From positions 1-14,405 of the forward strand of contig CAYVYP010000037.1 in the NCBI GenBank assembly GCA_964455975.1: a stretch of DNA of 14,405 bases, read 5' to 3'. Below the pieces are notes generated by a model. It was not told the DNA's origin. It did not search any database and saw only the letters and a program-made list of their open reading frames with translations. This stretch comes from JAETTH01 sp964455975. Its GTDB lineage: Bacteria; Bacillota; Clostridia; TANB77; CAG-508. A program made the position numbers and the translations under genes. Shown here piece by piece: positions 1 through 7,849 of the stretch (positions are counted from its first letter, which is position 1; each line of letters starts with the position of its first letter).

Positions 1-51
1 TTAATCTATTATTTATATTTTACCTAATCTTTTTATTTTTGGCAATAGGTT

Positions 52-846
52 TTATAAATTTTTTATTTTATTTCTTACATATTCATATATTACAATTCCA
101 GCTGCTACTGAAGCATTTAAGCTTTCTGTTTTTCCTAACATTGGTATTTTTATTTTTTCATCTGACAATTTTTGTATTCGTTCAGATACTCCATTTGCTT
201 CATTTCCTATTACTATTACTTTTTTGTTGTAATCTATGTCATATATGCTTTTTGAATCATCTAATGATGTTGAGATAATTTTAAATTTATGCTTTTTTAT
301 TATTTTTAATGTTTCTATTAAATTTTTAGATTCTATGACTTTTACTCTAAATATTGCTCCCATTGTAGAACGTACAACTTTTGGATTATATACATCTGCT
401 GTTATGTCTGATACAATAATTTGTTTTAGATTAGCACTATCTACAGTTCTTAAGATTGTTCCTAGATTACCTGGGTCTTGTATTCCATCTAAAACAACTA
501 TTATATCCTCGTTATAATTTATTTCATCTTCTTTTCCATTTTTTTCGATAACTGCAAGTATTCCTTGTGGATTTGAAACATCTGTAAGTAATTTAAAAAC
601 CTTTTCACTTACATATATGCAATTATATTTTGCAATTTCATATAGTACATTTTTATCCATTGCCCCATCTTTCATACATTCTTCACAAACTACTATTGTT
701 TTAATTTTCGCTTTTTCTACAATTGCTTCTTCTATTAATTTAATACCTTCTATAATAAATTCATTTTTTTCATCTCTATGTTTTTTATCTTTAAGTTTGC
801 GAATTTCCTTAACAAATTCATTCTCTTTACTTGTAATAACTTGCAT
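52..846 (-). CDS. SpoU/TrmH-family RNA 2'-O-ribose methyltransferase
   Basis: The 264-residue protein has the layout of RlmB/TrmH-like SPOUT enzymes, which transfer a methyl group from S-adenosylmethionine to a ribose 2'-OH in rRNA or tRNA. The N-terminal ~100 residues resemble the small substrate-binding domain. The SPOUT domain shows motif 1 (DPGNLGTILR, residues 124-133), motif 2 (VIGNEANGVS, 212-221) and motif 3 (IPMLGKTESLNASVAAG, 234-250), which together form the knotted cofactor site. The ATG at 846 is preceded by AAGGAG about ten bases upstream. The frame is intact and contains no CGG codon. It is the last gene of the minus-strand series, separated from mfd by a ~300-base gap. The exact RNA target cannot be told from sequence; an RlmB- or YsgA-like 23S rRNA enzyme is the usual annotation. 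Confidence 0.93.
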   Translation of the reverse strand: MQVITSKENEFVKEIRKLKDKKHRDEKNEFIIEGIKLIEEAIVEKAKIKTIVVCEECMKDGAMDKNVLYEIAKYNCIYVSEKVFKLLTDVSNPQGILAVIEKNGKEDEINYNEDIIVVLDGIQDPGNLGTILRTVDSANLKQIIVSDITADVYNPKVVRSTMGAIFRVKVIESKNLIETLKIIKKHKFKIISTSLDDSKSIYDIDYNKKVIVIGNEANGVSERIQKLSDEKIKIPMLGKTESLNASVAAGIVIYEYVRNKIKNL

Positions 847-878
847 TTAAAATTTCTCCTTTTTTGTCTATTAGGGAC

Positions 879-906
879 TTTACTTTTTTTTATTTTATGT
901 TATAAT
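879..906 (+). promoter_or_regulatory. putative promoter of a small plus-strand RNA
   Basis: A perfect -10 box, TATAAT (901-906), lies 16 bases after TTTACT (879-884), a 4/6 match to the -35 consensus. Transcription would start near 913 and run into the strong hairpin at 960-1003. No plus-strand ORF follows, so the product would be a non-coding RNA of about 90 bases. Inferred from box matches only. Confidence 0.45.
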
Positions 907-912
907 AATTAT

Positions 913-1006
913 AGAAATAAGGTAACACATTAAAAAGTGTGGCTACCATCTTTGGATAGAAAAATCACACCTAAGAGTGGCTAGCTACAGAGGTGTGATT
1001 TTTTAT
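913..1006 (+). ncRNA. candidate antisense (antitoxin-like) small RNA
   Basis: Between the promoter at 879-906 and the terminator at 960-1003 lies a short region with two predicted stem-loops and no ORF. The first (about 921-947) pairs GGTA/TACC and ACAC/GTGT around an A-rich loop with a small bulge. The second is the terminator itself. On the opposite strand the same segment would be the 3' untranslated part of the mRNA for the small hydrophobic peptide at 1003-1080. The two RNAs would therefore overlap tail to tail, the geometry of type I systems such as txpA/RatA and bsrG/SR4. The RNA is inferred from layout and I do not recognise its sequence. Confidence 0.4.
960..1003. terminator. strong bidirectional intrinsic terminator
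   Basis: A perfect 13-bp stem pairs AAAAATCACACCT (960-972) with AGGTGTGATTTTT (991-1003) around an 18-base loop that holds a smaller GTGGCTAGCTAC near-palindrome. A T-run follows on the plus strand, and the A-run on the left gives a U-run on the minus strand. It can therefore end both the plus-strand small RNA and the minus-strand transcript of the small peptide, whose stop codon (1003-1005) touches the stem. Confidence 0.8.
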
Positions 1007-1080
1007 TTTTCACTTAATATTGTAATTATTACAATTATTAAGGCAAAAACGGTGATTAGTAGTACTAATGATAACCACAC
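1003..1080 (-). CDS. small hydrophobic peptide, candidate type I toxin
   Basis: A 25-codon ORF starts at GTG (1080) and reads MWLSLVLLITVFALIIVIIT followed by ILSEK. It is a single membrane segment with a short charged tail, the shape of holin-like or Fst/TxpA-type type I toxins. The open frame extends upstream to 1101 (SKVLQRQ before the W), but GTG is the only usual start codon in it, and its ribosome-binding site is weak. A TTGACA promoter lies just upstream (1112-1140), a terminator directly follows, and a convergent small RNA promoter faces it. Coding status rests on this context and on composition. I do not recognise a specific family, and an untranslated RNA is possible. Confidence 0.45.
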   Translation of the reverse strand: MWLSLVLLITVFALIIVIITILSEK

Positions 1081-1111
1081 TTGTCTCTGTAAAACCTTAC
1101 TTCATAATATT

Positions 1112-1140
1112 AGTTTAATGTAATTGTAAATAATTGTCAA
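1112..1140 (-). promoter_or_regulatory. promoter of the small-peptide transcript
   Basis: On the minus strand TTGACA (1140-1135, perfect) and TAAACT (1117-1112, 4/6) are separated by exactly 17 bases. The -35 box sits inside a 9-bp inverted repeat (AATTGTCAA at 1132-1140, TTGACAATT at 1149-1157) that also overlaps the mfd stop codon, so the arrangement could be regulated or shielded by read-through from mfd. Confidence 0.5.
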
Positions 1141-1155
1141 TAGTTTTTTTGACAA

Positions 1156-4100
1156 TTAATTCAAATCTTTCAAAAATTCTTTTATTTGTTTTAATATTTT
1201 TTCTTCTGATGTTGTTTCTAATTTTAGAGTAATATATGGATCTTTTGCTGGTGAAAATCTAATTTGATTTCTATATTTTTTAAGTAAATCATCTACTATT
1301 TCCATTTTAAATTTTGCTGGATTAAAGTTAAACACTATTGCTTCTTTTTTACCAGTAATTTTAATTATAGCTCCTTGTTTTGCTAAATATTTTATTCTTG
1401 CTATTTCTATTAAATTTTCTATTTCTCTAGGCATATTTCCATATCTATCTATTATTTCATCTATAACATTTTGTATATCTTCCTCTGTTCTACATAATGC
1501 AATGTTTTGATATATTTCTATTTTTGATGCTGAATCTTCTATAAATTCATCTGGTATATAACTAGAAATATTTAAATCTATTTGAACATCATCATCTTCT
1601 TGGTTTATTTCTATTCCTTGCATTTCTTTTACAACTTCATCTAGCAATTTACAATATGTATCATATCCAACTTGTTCCATATGTCCATGTTGTATTTCTC
1701 CGAAGTAGACTGCCTGCTCCTCTTATTTCCAAATCTCTCATTGCAATTTTAAAACCAGAGCCAAATTCTGTAAATTCTTTTATTGCTTTTAACCTTTTAT
1801 CTGCTATTTCTGATAATAGTTTATCTGGTTTATATGTTATATATGCATATGCTTGTTTATTGCTTCTACCAACTCTACCTCGTATTTGATATAATTGTGC
1901 TAATCCTAGCCTATCTGCATTTTCAACAATTATTGTATTTGCATTTGGTATATCTATTCCAGATTCCAATATTGTTGTACATACTAAAACATTAAATTCT
2001 TTATTTACAAATTGCATCATAATTTCTTCTAATTCGTTTCCAGACATTTTTCCATGTGCATAAGCAACTTTAGCTTCTGGAACTAATTCAGCTATTTCTA
2101 TTGACTTTTTTTCTATTCCTTCAACATTATTAAATAAATAAAATACTTGGCCATTTCTTTCTAATTCTTTTGTTATGGCCTCTTTTATAACTTCTTTATC
2201 ATATTCTAATACATATGTTTGAACTTGCCTTCTATCTTGTGGTGGTTCATATATTACAGACATGTCTCTTACTCCAACAATAGACATATGAAGGGTTCTT
2301 GGAATTGGAGTTGCTGTCATTGTAAGTACATCTACAGTAGTTTTTAATTCTTTTATTTTTTCTTTGTCTTTAACTCCAAATCTATGTTCTTCATCTATTA
2401 TTAAAAGTCCTAAATCTTTAAATTCCACATCTTTACTAAGTATTCTATGTGTACCTATTACTACATCTATTTCTCCTAATTTTAGCTTTTTTATAATAGC
2501 TTCTTGCTCTTTTTTTGTTCTAAATCTATTTAAAAGTTCTACTCTTATAGGAAATTCTTCCATTCTTTGTTTAAATGAATCATATTGTTGTTTAGCTAAA
2601 ACTGTTGTTGGTACTAAATATGCAACTTGTTTTTGATCCATTACCGCTTTAAATGCACCACGTATTGCAACTTCTGTTTTTCCATATCCAACATCTCCAC
2701 AAAGTAGTCTATCCATTGGTTTTGGAAGTTCCATATCTTTTTTCATTTCTTCAATACATCTTAATTGATCATCTGTTTCAGTATATGGAAAACTATCTTC
2801 AAATTGTCTTTGCCACATTGTATCTTTTGAAAAAGCATATCCCTTAATTTTATTTCTTTTTGCATATAATTCTATTAATTCTCTTGCTACTTCTCTTAAA
2901 TTAGATTTTACTTTTGCTTTAGTTTGGCTCCATTCTTTACTTCCTAGTTTATTTAATTTAGGTCCCGCTTCTCCTGCTCCTATATATTTTCTGATGCTAT
3001 CTAAGGCATTTGTAGGAATATATAGAATATCGTCACCTTTGTATTTTATCTTAATATAATCTTTTGTTACATTATCTGCTTTTATTGTATTTACACCTAT
3101 AAATTGCCCAATTCCATGAGTTTTATGTACTACGTAGTCTCCTATTTTTAAATCTTGATAAACTACTTTTTCACCTTGTTTAAATGCTGCTGATGTAATT
3201 TTCTTTTTTTTAACATCTTTATTAAATATCTCATCTGTAGAAATTACTAGCAAATCCAAATCATAACACTCAAAACCTGTAGATAATGCTCCTAAAGTAA
3301 TAATAACTTTTTCATTGATATCATTTACATCTAACTTTTCTATGTATTTATTTGAAATATCTCTTTCTAAAAACAAATTAGAAATTTTTTCACTTTCTTG
3401 TTTGTTTTGAACTAAAATAATTACTGTTTTATTATTCAATATTGCTTTTTGAACATCATTTATAAAAATATCCATAGCACTTTTATAAAAGTTTACATCT
3501 CTAAAATTAAATACTATATTTTCTCTTTTTTTGCCAATTCCAAGCTCCATTGTTTCTAAATAAACTTGTTTTTTTGTTTCTATTTTTTTATTGTAATCTT
3601 CTAAATACAACTCATCTGGAATAATTTTTTCTTTATCCATAAGTGTATTAATTATTGCTTCTACATCTTTTTTAATTGCTTCTACCCTTGTTTTTATTTT
3701 ATTTTCTTCATCAAAAAAGATTATAGAATCCTTTTTTAGAAAATCAAAAAAAGTATTTGAAGCTGTATAAAAACTGTCAAAATATTTATCTATTTTACTT
3801 ATATAATTTCCCTGTTTTATTATTTCTATATCTTGTTTTACATTATTTACAATTTTTTCTGATTGATTTTCTTTATTTAAATATCTTTGTTCTATTTTTT
3901 TGCAAACTTCATCTAAAGATTTTTCTAATAAATATTCATGTGCAGGAAAAATTTCTATTTTTTGAATATTACTAATTGACCTTTGATCAGATATATTAAA
4001 ATAGCGTATACTATCTATCTCATCTCCCCAAAATTCAATTCTAATACCTTTTTTATCTGTTTGTGCAATATCTAATATTCCACCTCTAATACTAAAAGTT

Positions 4101-4606
4101 CCTTTTCCCTCTATTAAATCGCATCTTTCATAGCCAAGTCCTATTAATTTTTCTTTAATATCTTCTAATTTATATTCTTTTCCCACTTCTAAATTAATTA
4201 TATTAGAATAAACTATTTTTTGTGGTATCATTTTTTGCATTATAGCTTCAATTGTTGTTACTACAATTGCATTTTCTTTACTATTTAATTTATTTAAAAT
4301 ATCTATTCTTGCATATGGTAAATCCTTGCTTTCTGCAATATAATCATATGTTACAACTTCTTTTTTTGGAAAAAAATATACATTTTCTGAAAAATATGAT
4401 AAATCTCTTACAATTCTTCTTGCTTCAATTTCATTATATGTTACTATGCAAATTGGACTTTGCATTTGCTGTGCCATGGCTGCTGTTATATATATTTTTC
4501 CAACTGAAGATAGACCAGATATACTTACCTGGCCTATATTATTTAATTTTTCAGAAATATTTTTAAATTTCTCTAATTTATAAAGTTCTTCTATTAAAGC
4601 ATTCAA
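1156..4606 (-). CDS. mfd: transcription-repair coupling factor Mfd, interrupted by a +1 shift at CGG
   Basis: Mfd removes RNA polymerase stalled at DNA lesions and recruits UvrA. Read with one base skipped at 1702, the gene gives 1149 residues, the normal size. Visible parts are the UvrB-like N-terminal module, the CarD-like polymerase-interacting domain (about 475-545, GDYVVHKTHGIGQF), Walker A GDVGYGKTE (~640), DEEH box (~738), TATPIPRTL, motif VI QIRGRVGRS and the translocation motif ending EIRGAGSLL-GEIQHGH, then the C-terminal UvrA-binding-regulating domain. Without the shift the protein ends 13 residues after LL (RRNTT...), losing the end of the translocation motif and the last ~180 residues. 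The downstream part (to 1156) is intact and conserved. The gene follows the HD-GYP gene by 57 bases. The start at 4606 has an AGGTAAGG ribosome-binding site. Confidence 0.95.
1699..1702 (-). other. +1 frameshift / four-base codon CGGA in mfd
   Basis: The coding strand reads CTA CTT CGG AGA. Family knowledge expects GSLLGE-QHGH here. Skipping the C of CGG gives CTA CTT GGA GAA, that is L L G E, and the frame continues to the natural stop. The glycine would be residue 969. The preceding codon is CTT. Confidence 0.85.
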
Positions 4607-4663
4607 TTACCTTACCTCTTAAATTAATTTGTATTTTATATGCTTATTTAAAAAACATTTGAA

Positions 4664-5606
4664 TTATACTCTTAATTTTTTTATTATCTTAATTTCTAAA
4701 TAAAGTTTATTAATCATGTCTTCTTTATTATCTAATGTTTTTTGGTACTCTTCTAAAATCCCTTGAAAGTTTTCCAATGTTTCTCCATTTGTTAAAAGCA
4801 TCTTTATGCCTTCTTTGTAGTAATTTTTCTTCTTTTCGTTATTACTTTTTTCCATCTTTTTATAATAATCATTCATGCAATTTAGTCTTTTAATCTGTTC
4901 TTTTAAGTATTTTACGTAGCTCATAATTCCACAAATTTCATATTCAGTATCTTCTATTACTACTTTAAATAAAGCTCTTACAACTTGTTTATTCATTTTT
5001 CCATATTTAGATTTTTCTGCTACATTATCTAAAGCTAAAATTGCTGTTATGTCATCCGGCTCCGTATCTTTTATAATTTCTTTTAATGTCTCAGAAATAT
5101 TTATATGTGTTTTATATTGTCTTTTAGTAACTATTGCATCATATTCATCAGCAACTTTAATAATTTGATCCTCCATTGGAATTTCTCTTTTAGTTAATCC
5201 TTCTGGATACCCGCGTTCCATCTAAAGATTCATGATGTAATTTTACTGCTTTAGCATATGGTCTTAATGCCATGTCCTCCATACATAATTTATATCCAGA
5301 TGTTGTATGAGTTTTAATTATCTCATATTCTTCGGCTGTAAGTTTTCCTGGTTTATTTAATATTTCTTTTGGTATAAATAATTTTCCTATATCATGTAAA
5401 TATCCACAAATTGTGCAATAAGCTGTAAAATTTTTATTTAACCTTAGAAATTCGCAAACTCTACAAACAATACTAGCGACATTTTCACTATGTACTCTTG
5501 TAAAAATATCTAGAGCCTCTAATCTACCTAATTGATAACGCATTGTAGAATCTAAATTATAAGCTTTCAAAGCGGTTTTATCATAAAAATCGAAATTATT
5601 TGCCAT
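4664..5606 (-). CDS. HD-GYP domain protein with coiled C-terminal region, +1 shift at CGG
   Basis: HD-GYP proteins are metal-dependent phosphohydrolases that typically degrade cyclic di-GMP. Read through one skipped base at 5213 the product is 313 residues. Metal-binding elements are visible: RVHSENV (His39), the HD pair in GYLHDIGK (71-72), KTH (His100), HHESLDGTGYPEG (124-136) and VADEYDA (Asp153). The break falls inside the diagnostic GYP signature: DGT-GYP is seen only if CGGG is read as glycine. Residues ~155-313 are Lys/Glu-rich and probably helical, with no domain I recognise. ATG at 5606 follows AAGGAG. It precedes mfd on the same strand and follows a terminator, so it likely begins the unit. 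Enzyme activity and substrate are inferred from the family. Confidence 0.88.
5210..5213 (-). other. +1 frameshift / four-base codon CGGG in the HD-GYP gene
   Basis: The coding strand reads GAT GGA ACG CGG GTA. Skipping the C gives GAT GGA ACG GGG TAT CCA (D G T G Y P), which restores the family-defining GYP motif at residues 132-134. Unshifted reading gives CGG GTA TCC and stops within about 10 codons. The preceding codon is ACG. Confidence 0.87.
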
Positions 5607-5666
5607 ATTATTGCTCCTTTATTATTTTATGTAATAATATCATTATTTGTATAATATGTAAATAAC

Positions 5667-5698
5667 AAAAGAAAGAATAATATTTTATTCTCTCTTTT
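5667..5698 (-). terminator. intrinsic terminator after the MazF gene
   Basis: A 14-bp stem (5685-5698 with 5667-5680 in minus orientation), with one G-U pair and a 4-base loop, is followed by CTTTTGTTATTT. It lies 20 bases past the stop of the MazF gene and separates it from the HD-GYP/mfd unit. Confidence 0.7.
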
Positions 5699-5717
5699 TA
5701 AATTTACTTTTAATATT

Positions 5718-6071
5718 TTATTCTTCTAATCCGAAGCTTACTCCTAAAGCATTATTAATTTTGTTTATAACTTTTGTATCTTCAATATGACCTATTTTTT
5801 CTTTTAATCTGCTTTTATCTATTGTTCGTATTTGCTCTGCTAAAACTACGGAATCAGCTTTAAGTCCAGCTATTTGTTTTGCATCTATTTCTATATGTGT
5901 TGGAAGTTTACTTTTTCCTACTTGAGATGTTATTGCTGCTGCTATTACTGTAGGACTATGTTTATTTCCCATATCATTTTGTATTATTAAAACTGGTCGT
6001 ACTCCTCCTTGCTCTGATCCTACCACTGGACTTAAGTCAGCATAAAACATATCGCCTCTCTTTATTACCAT
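5718..6071 (-). CDS. ndoA: MazF/EndoA-family mRNA interferase toxin
   Basis: The 117-residue protein is a close match in pattern to Bacillus EndoA/NdoA, a sequence-specific single-strand RNA endonuclease. The start VIKRGDMFYADLSPVVGSEQ and the segments GGVRPVLIIQND and PTHIEIDA are family hallmarks, and the catalytic residues Arg25 and Thr48 (AAITSQ) are present. Length is normal. The usual partner, the ribbon-helix-helix antitoxin EndoAI, should be the gene directly upstream, but only 85 bases separate this start from the stop of a membrane protein gene and no antitoxin ORF fits. The ATG at 6071 has an AGGAGTGA ribosome-binding site. It contains one CGG across a codon boundary (TTC GGA near its end), and the frame is undisturbed there. 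Confidence 0.93.
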   Translation of the reverse strand: MVIKRGDMFYADLSPVVGSEQGGVRPVLIIQNDMGNKHSPTVIAAAITSQVGKSKLPTHIEIDAKQIAGLKADSVVLAEQIRTIDKSRLKEKIGHIEDTKVINKINNALGVSFGLEE

Positions 6072-6156
6072 CTAAATCACTCCTGCTTATTAGTATATTT
6101 AAAGAATTGTTTCTTGATATATTTTAAATAATAGGCTTTAAGCTATATCTTTGAGA

Positions 6157-6765
6157 TTATTTAATTTTTATCTCATTATATAATATGTATGCTGACAAGT
6201 TTTGGTTATTATCTTTTATTTCTAATTTTGTCGGTTTATTTGTTTTTTTATCTATATATAATTTTTTTATACTTTGATAATAATTTAAATTACTCTTAAT
6301 TTTTACTTCTAATATTATTTTATTATCATCTTCATATTTAATAGAATTATTGCTATTTTTATAATCTTCTATAAAAGTATTAATCCATAAATTATTTTCT
6401 ATTAAATATTCATAATTTTGATATATTGTACTTAAGTTTAGTTTGCTGTTTTCTATTTTTAAATTTTTTCCGTCATATATTGTTGTTAATTTTTTTATAT
6501 TTTCTGGTTCATATACTATTTGAGTGCATAAATTTGGTTTCTCATATTTTTGGTATATTTGATACTTATTTTCATTTTTATTACTTTTTACTACCAACGC
6601 CATTTCAGCTTCATAACCACTTATATTTAAAATATCTTCTTTAAAGTTATTTATAGTATTTCCAGAATTATTTAGTTTATAATTATTTTTAATAAAAAAA
6701 TATAAAATTATGCAAATTAATATTAAAACTATTGTTATAATAATTATCTTTTTTTTATTTTTCAT
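6157..6765 (-). CDS. membrane-anchored protein, possibly LolA/GerS-like
   Basis: The 202-residue product has a Lys-rich start and one N-terminal membrane segment (about 7-25). A Cys lies at 18 (LILICII), but the residues before it do not form a lipobox, so a signal anchor rather than a lipoprotein is likely. The rest would be outside the cell and shows alternating short strands (ISGYEAEMALVVKS, KYQIYQKYEKPN, LTTIYDGKNLKIEN, KKLYIDKKTNKPTKLEI). This pattern is seen in LolA-fold proteins, including the clostridial germination protein GerS, and the DKKTNKP-K-EI turn is typical of the fold. This is a resemblance in pattern, not a firm assignment. GGAGG lies seven bases before the ATG, immediately after the U-tract of the dusB terminator. 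It is probably co-transcribed with the MazF gene. Confidence 0.8.
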   Translation of the reverse strand: MKNKKKIIIITIVLILICIILYFFIKNNYKLNNSGNTINNFKEDILNISGYEAEMALVVKSNKNENKYQIYQKYEKPNLCTQIVYEPENIKKLTTIYDGKNLKIENSKLNLSTIYQNYEYLIENNLWINTFIEDYKNSNNSIKYEDDNKIILEVKIKSNLNYYQSIKKLYIDKKTNKPTKLEIKDNNQNLSAYILYNEIKIK

Positions 6766-6784
6766 AGCTATTCCTCCAAAAAAA

Positions 6785-6803
6785 GAATAGATTTAATCTA
6801 TTC
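6785..6803 (-). terminator. intrinsic terminator / attenuator between dusB and the membrane protein gene
   Basis: GAATAGAT and ATCTATTC form an 8-bp stem with a 3-base loop. In minus orientation seven U's follow (6784-6778) and run straight into the GGAGG of the next gene. It can end the dusB transcript. Any promoter for the next gene would have to overlap it, or expression depends on read-through. Confidence 0.75.
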
Positions 6804-6818
6804 TTCTTTTATTGTATT

Positions 6819-7797
6819 CTATAATGTCTTAAAGTATTCTGTAAGACATGCTATTACTTCATTTTTAGTTGTTAATTTATTTATATTATCTCTTATCCCA
6901 CTTGAATTTGCTTCACCTTTTATATACCAACTGATATGTTTTCTCATTTCTTTAATTCCAGCTATTTCTCCTTTTTCATAAGTTTCTAATTCTATATGTT
7001 TTAATATTATTTCTAATTTTTCTATATGATTTATTTTTTCTAAATTTTCTCCTGTTTTTAAATAATCTATTATTTCTTTAAAAATCCAAGGGTTTCCGAA
7101 GAGAAGCTCTTCCTATCATTATTCCATCTACACCAGTTTGTTCAAAGATTCTTTTTGCATCCTCCCTTGATGTTATATCTCCATTTCCTATTACTGGTAT
7201 TTTTACCGCTTCTTTTACTTTTCTAATAATATCCCAATCTGCTTTACCTGTATAAAATTCATTTCTTGTTCTTCCATGAACAGTTATAGCTTTTGCTCCA
7301 TTTGCTTCAATTATTTTTGCTGCTTCTACAGCTACTATGTTTTCTTCATCCCAACCTTTTCTTATTTTTACTGTTACCGGAACATTATTACTATTTTTAA
7401 CAACAGCTTCTACTATTTTTCCTACTAATTCTAAATTTGTTAAAAGCTTACTTCCATCTCCATTTTTTACAACTTTTGGAGCTGGGCAACCCATATTTAT
7501 ATCTATAATATCTGCAAAATTACTTACATATTTTGATGCATATGCCATTGTTTGTATATCACTTCCAAATATTTGAACTGCTATTGGCTTTTTTTCATCT
7601 TCTATATCTAATAATTTTTTTGTTTTTTCATCATTATAAAATATTGCCTTACTACTTGCCATTTCTGTATAGACTAAGCCAGGATTATACATTTTTACAA
7701 TTTTTCTAAATGCCTTATCTGTAATTCCTGCCATTGGTGCTAAAAATATATTATTTTCTAACTCTATATCACCTATTTTTATTTTATCTAAATACAT
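6819..7797 (-). CDS. dusB: tRNA-dihydrouridine synthase (DusB type), +1 shift at CGG
   Basis: Dus enzymes use FMN and NADPH to reduce uridines in tRNA. Read with one base skipped at 7098 the gene gives 325 residues, the usual length. FMN-barrel motifs are clear: LAPMAGITDKAFR near the start, INMGCPAPKVVKNGDGS with the catalytic Cys around residue 100, VKIRKGWD, TVHGRTR, VIGNGDI and GIMIGRASL-GNPWIF. The break is between SL and GNPWIF, one of the most conserved stretches. The downstream segment runs KEIIDYLKTGE... to a TAG stop at 6819 and includes the helical C-terminal domain (KHISWYIKG). The start was placed at 7797 because AAGGAG lies six bases before it; an upstream ATG at 7827 lies before that site and inside a hairpin. 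It follows rodA by 52 bases. Confidence 0.93.
7095..7098 (-). other. +1 frameshift / four-base codon CGGA in dusB
   Basis: The coding strand reads GCT TCT CTT CGG AAA CCC. Skipping the C gives GCT TCT CTT GGA AAC CCT TGG (A S L G N P W), the expected family motif, with Gly at residue 234. Unshifted reading yields RKPLDF and loses ~90 residues. The preceding codon is CTT, as in mfd. Confidence 0.87.
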
Positions 7798-7803
7798 TTT
7801 GTG

Positions 7804-7809
7804 CTCCTT
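7804..7809 (-). promoter_or_regulatory. ribosome-binding site deciding the dusB start
   Basis: AAGGAG on the minus strand is placed six bases before the ATG at 7797. This favours the shorter protein starting MYLDKIKIG over an in-frame ATG thirty bases upstream. Confidence 0.7.
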
Positions 7810-7818
7810 ATTTTTAAT

Positions 7819-7846
7819 AAAGCACATATTTTCATATATGTGCTTT
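7819..7846 (-). other. perfect 11-bp hairpin between rodA and dusB
   Basis: AAAGCACATAT (7819-7829) pairs with ATATGTGCTTT (7836-7846) around a 6-base loop, starting four bases after the rodA stop and ending about ten bases before the dusB ribosome-binding site. No good U-run follows (only TTTATT), so it may be a weak terminator, a processing site or an RNA stabiliser between two operon genes. Confidence 0.55.
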
Positions 7847-7849
7847 ATC

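Noticed and set aside
1..51. End of another gene at the left edge
   Set aside because: Both strands are closed by stop codons within these 51 bases and no feature is visible.
39..517. Plus-strand ORFs opposite the methyltransferase gene, and similar long antisense frames over mfd, groEL and minE
   Set aside because: They are Phe/Leu/Ser-rich mirror readings of AT-rich coding sequence without ribosome-binding sites or family motifs.
847..1155. tRNA or riboswitch in the longest gap
   Set aside because: No cloverleaf, CCA end or known riboswitch core is visible. The structures are simple hairpins that fit the small RNA and terminator better.
1132..1157. Inverted repeat at the mfd stop as an mfd terminator
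   Set aside because: The 9-bp arms are present but no U-run follows on the minus strand. It overlaps the -35 box of the small-peptide promoter, so it is noted there and not called a terminator.
6072..6156. A short antitoxin gene before the MazF gene
   Set aside because: Only 85 bases are available, and no start with a ribosome-binding site and sustained frame is present.
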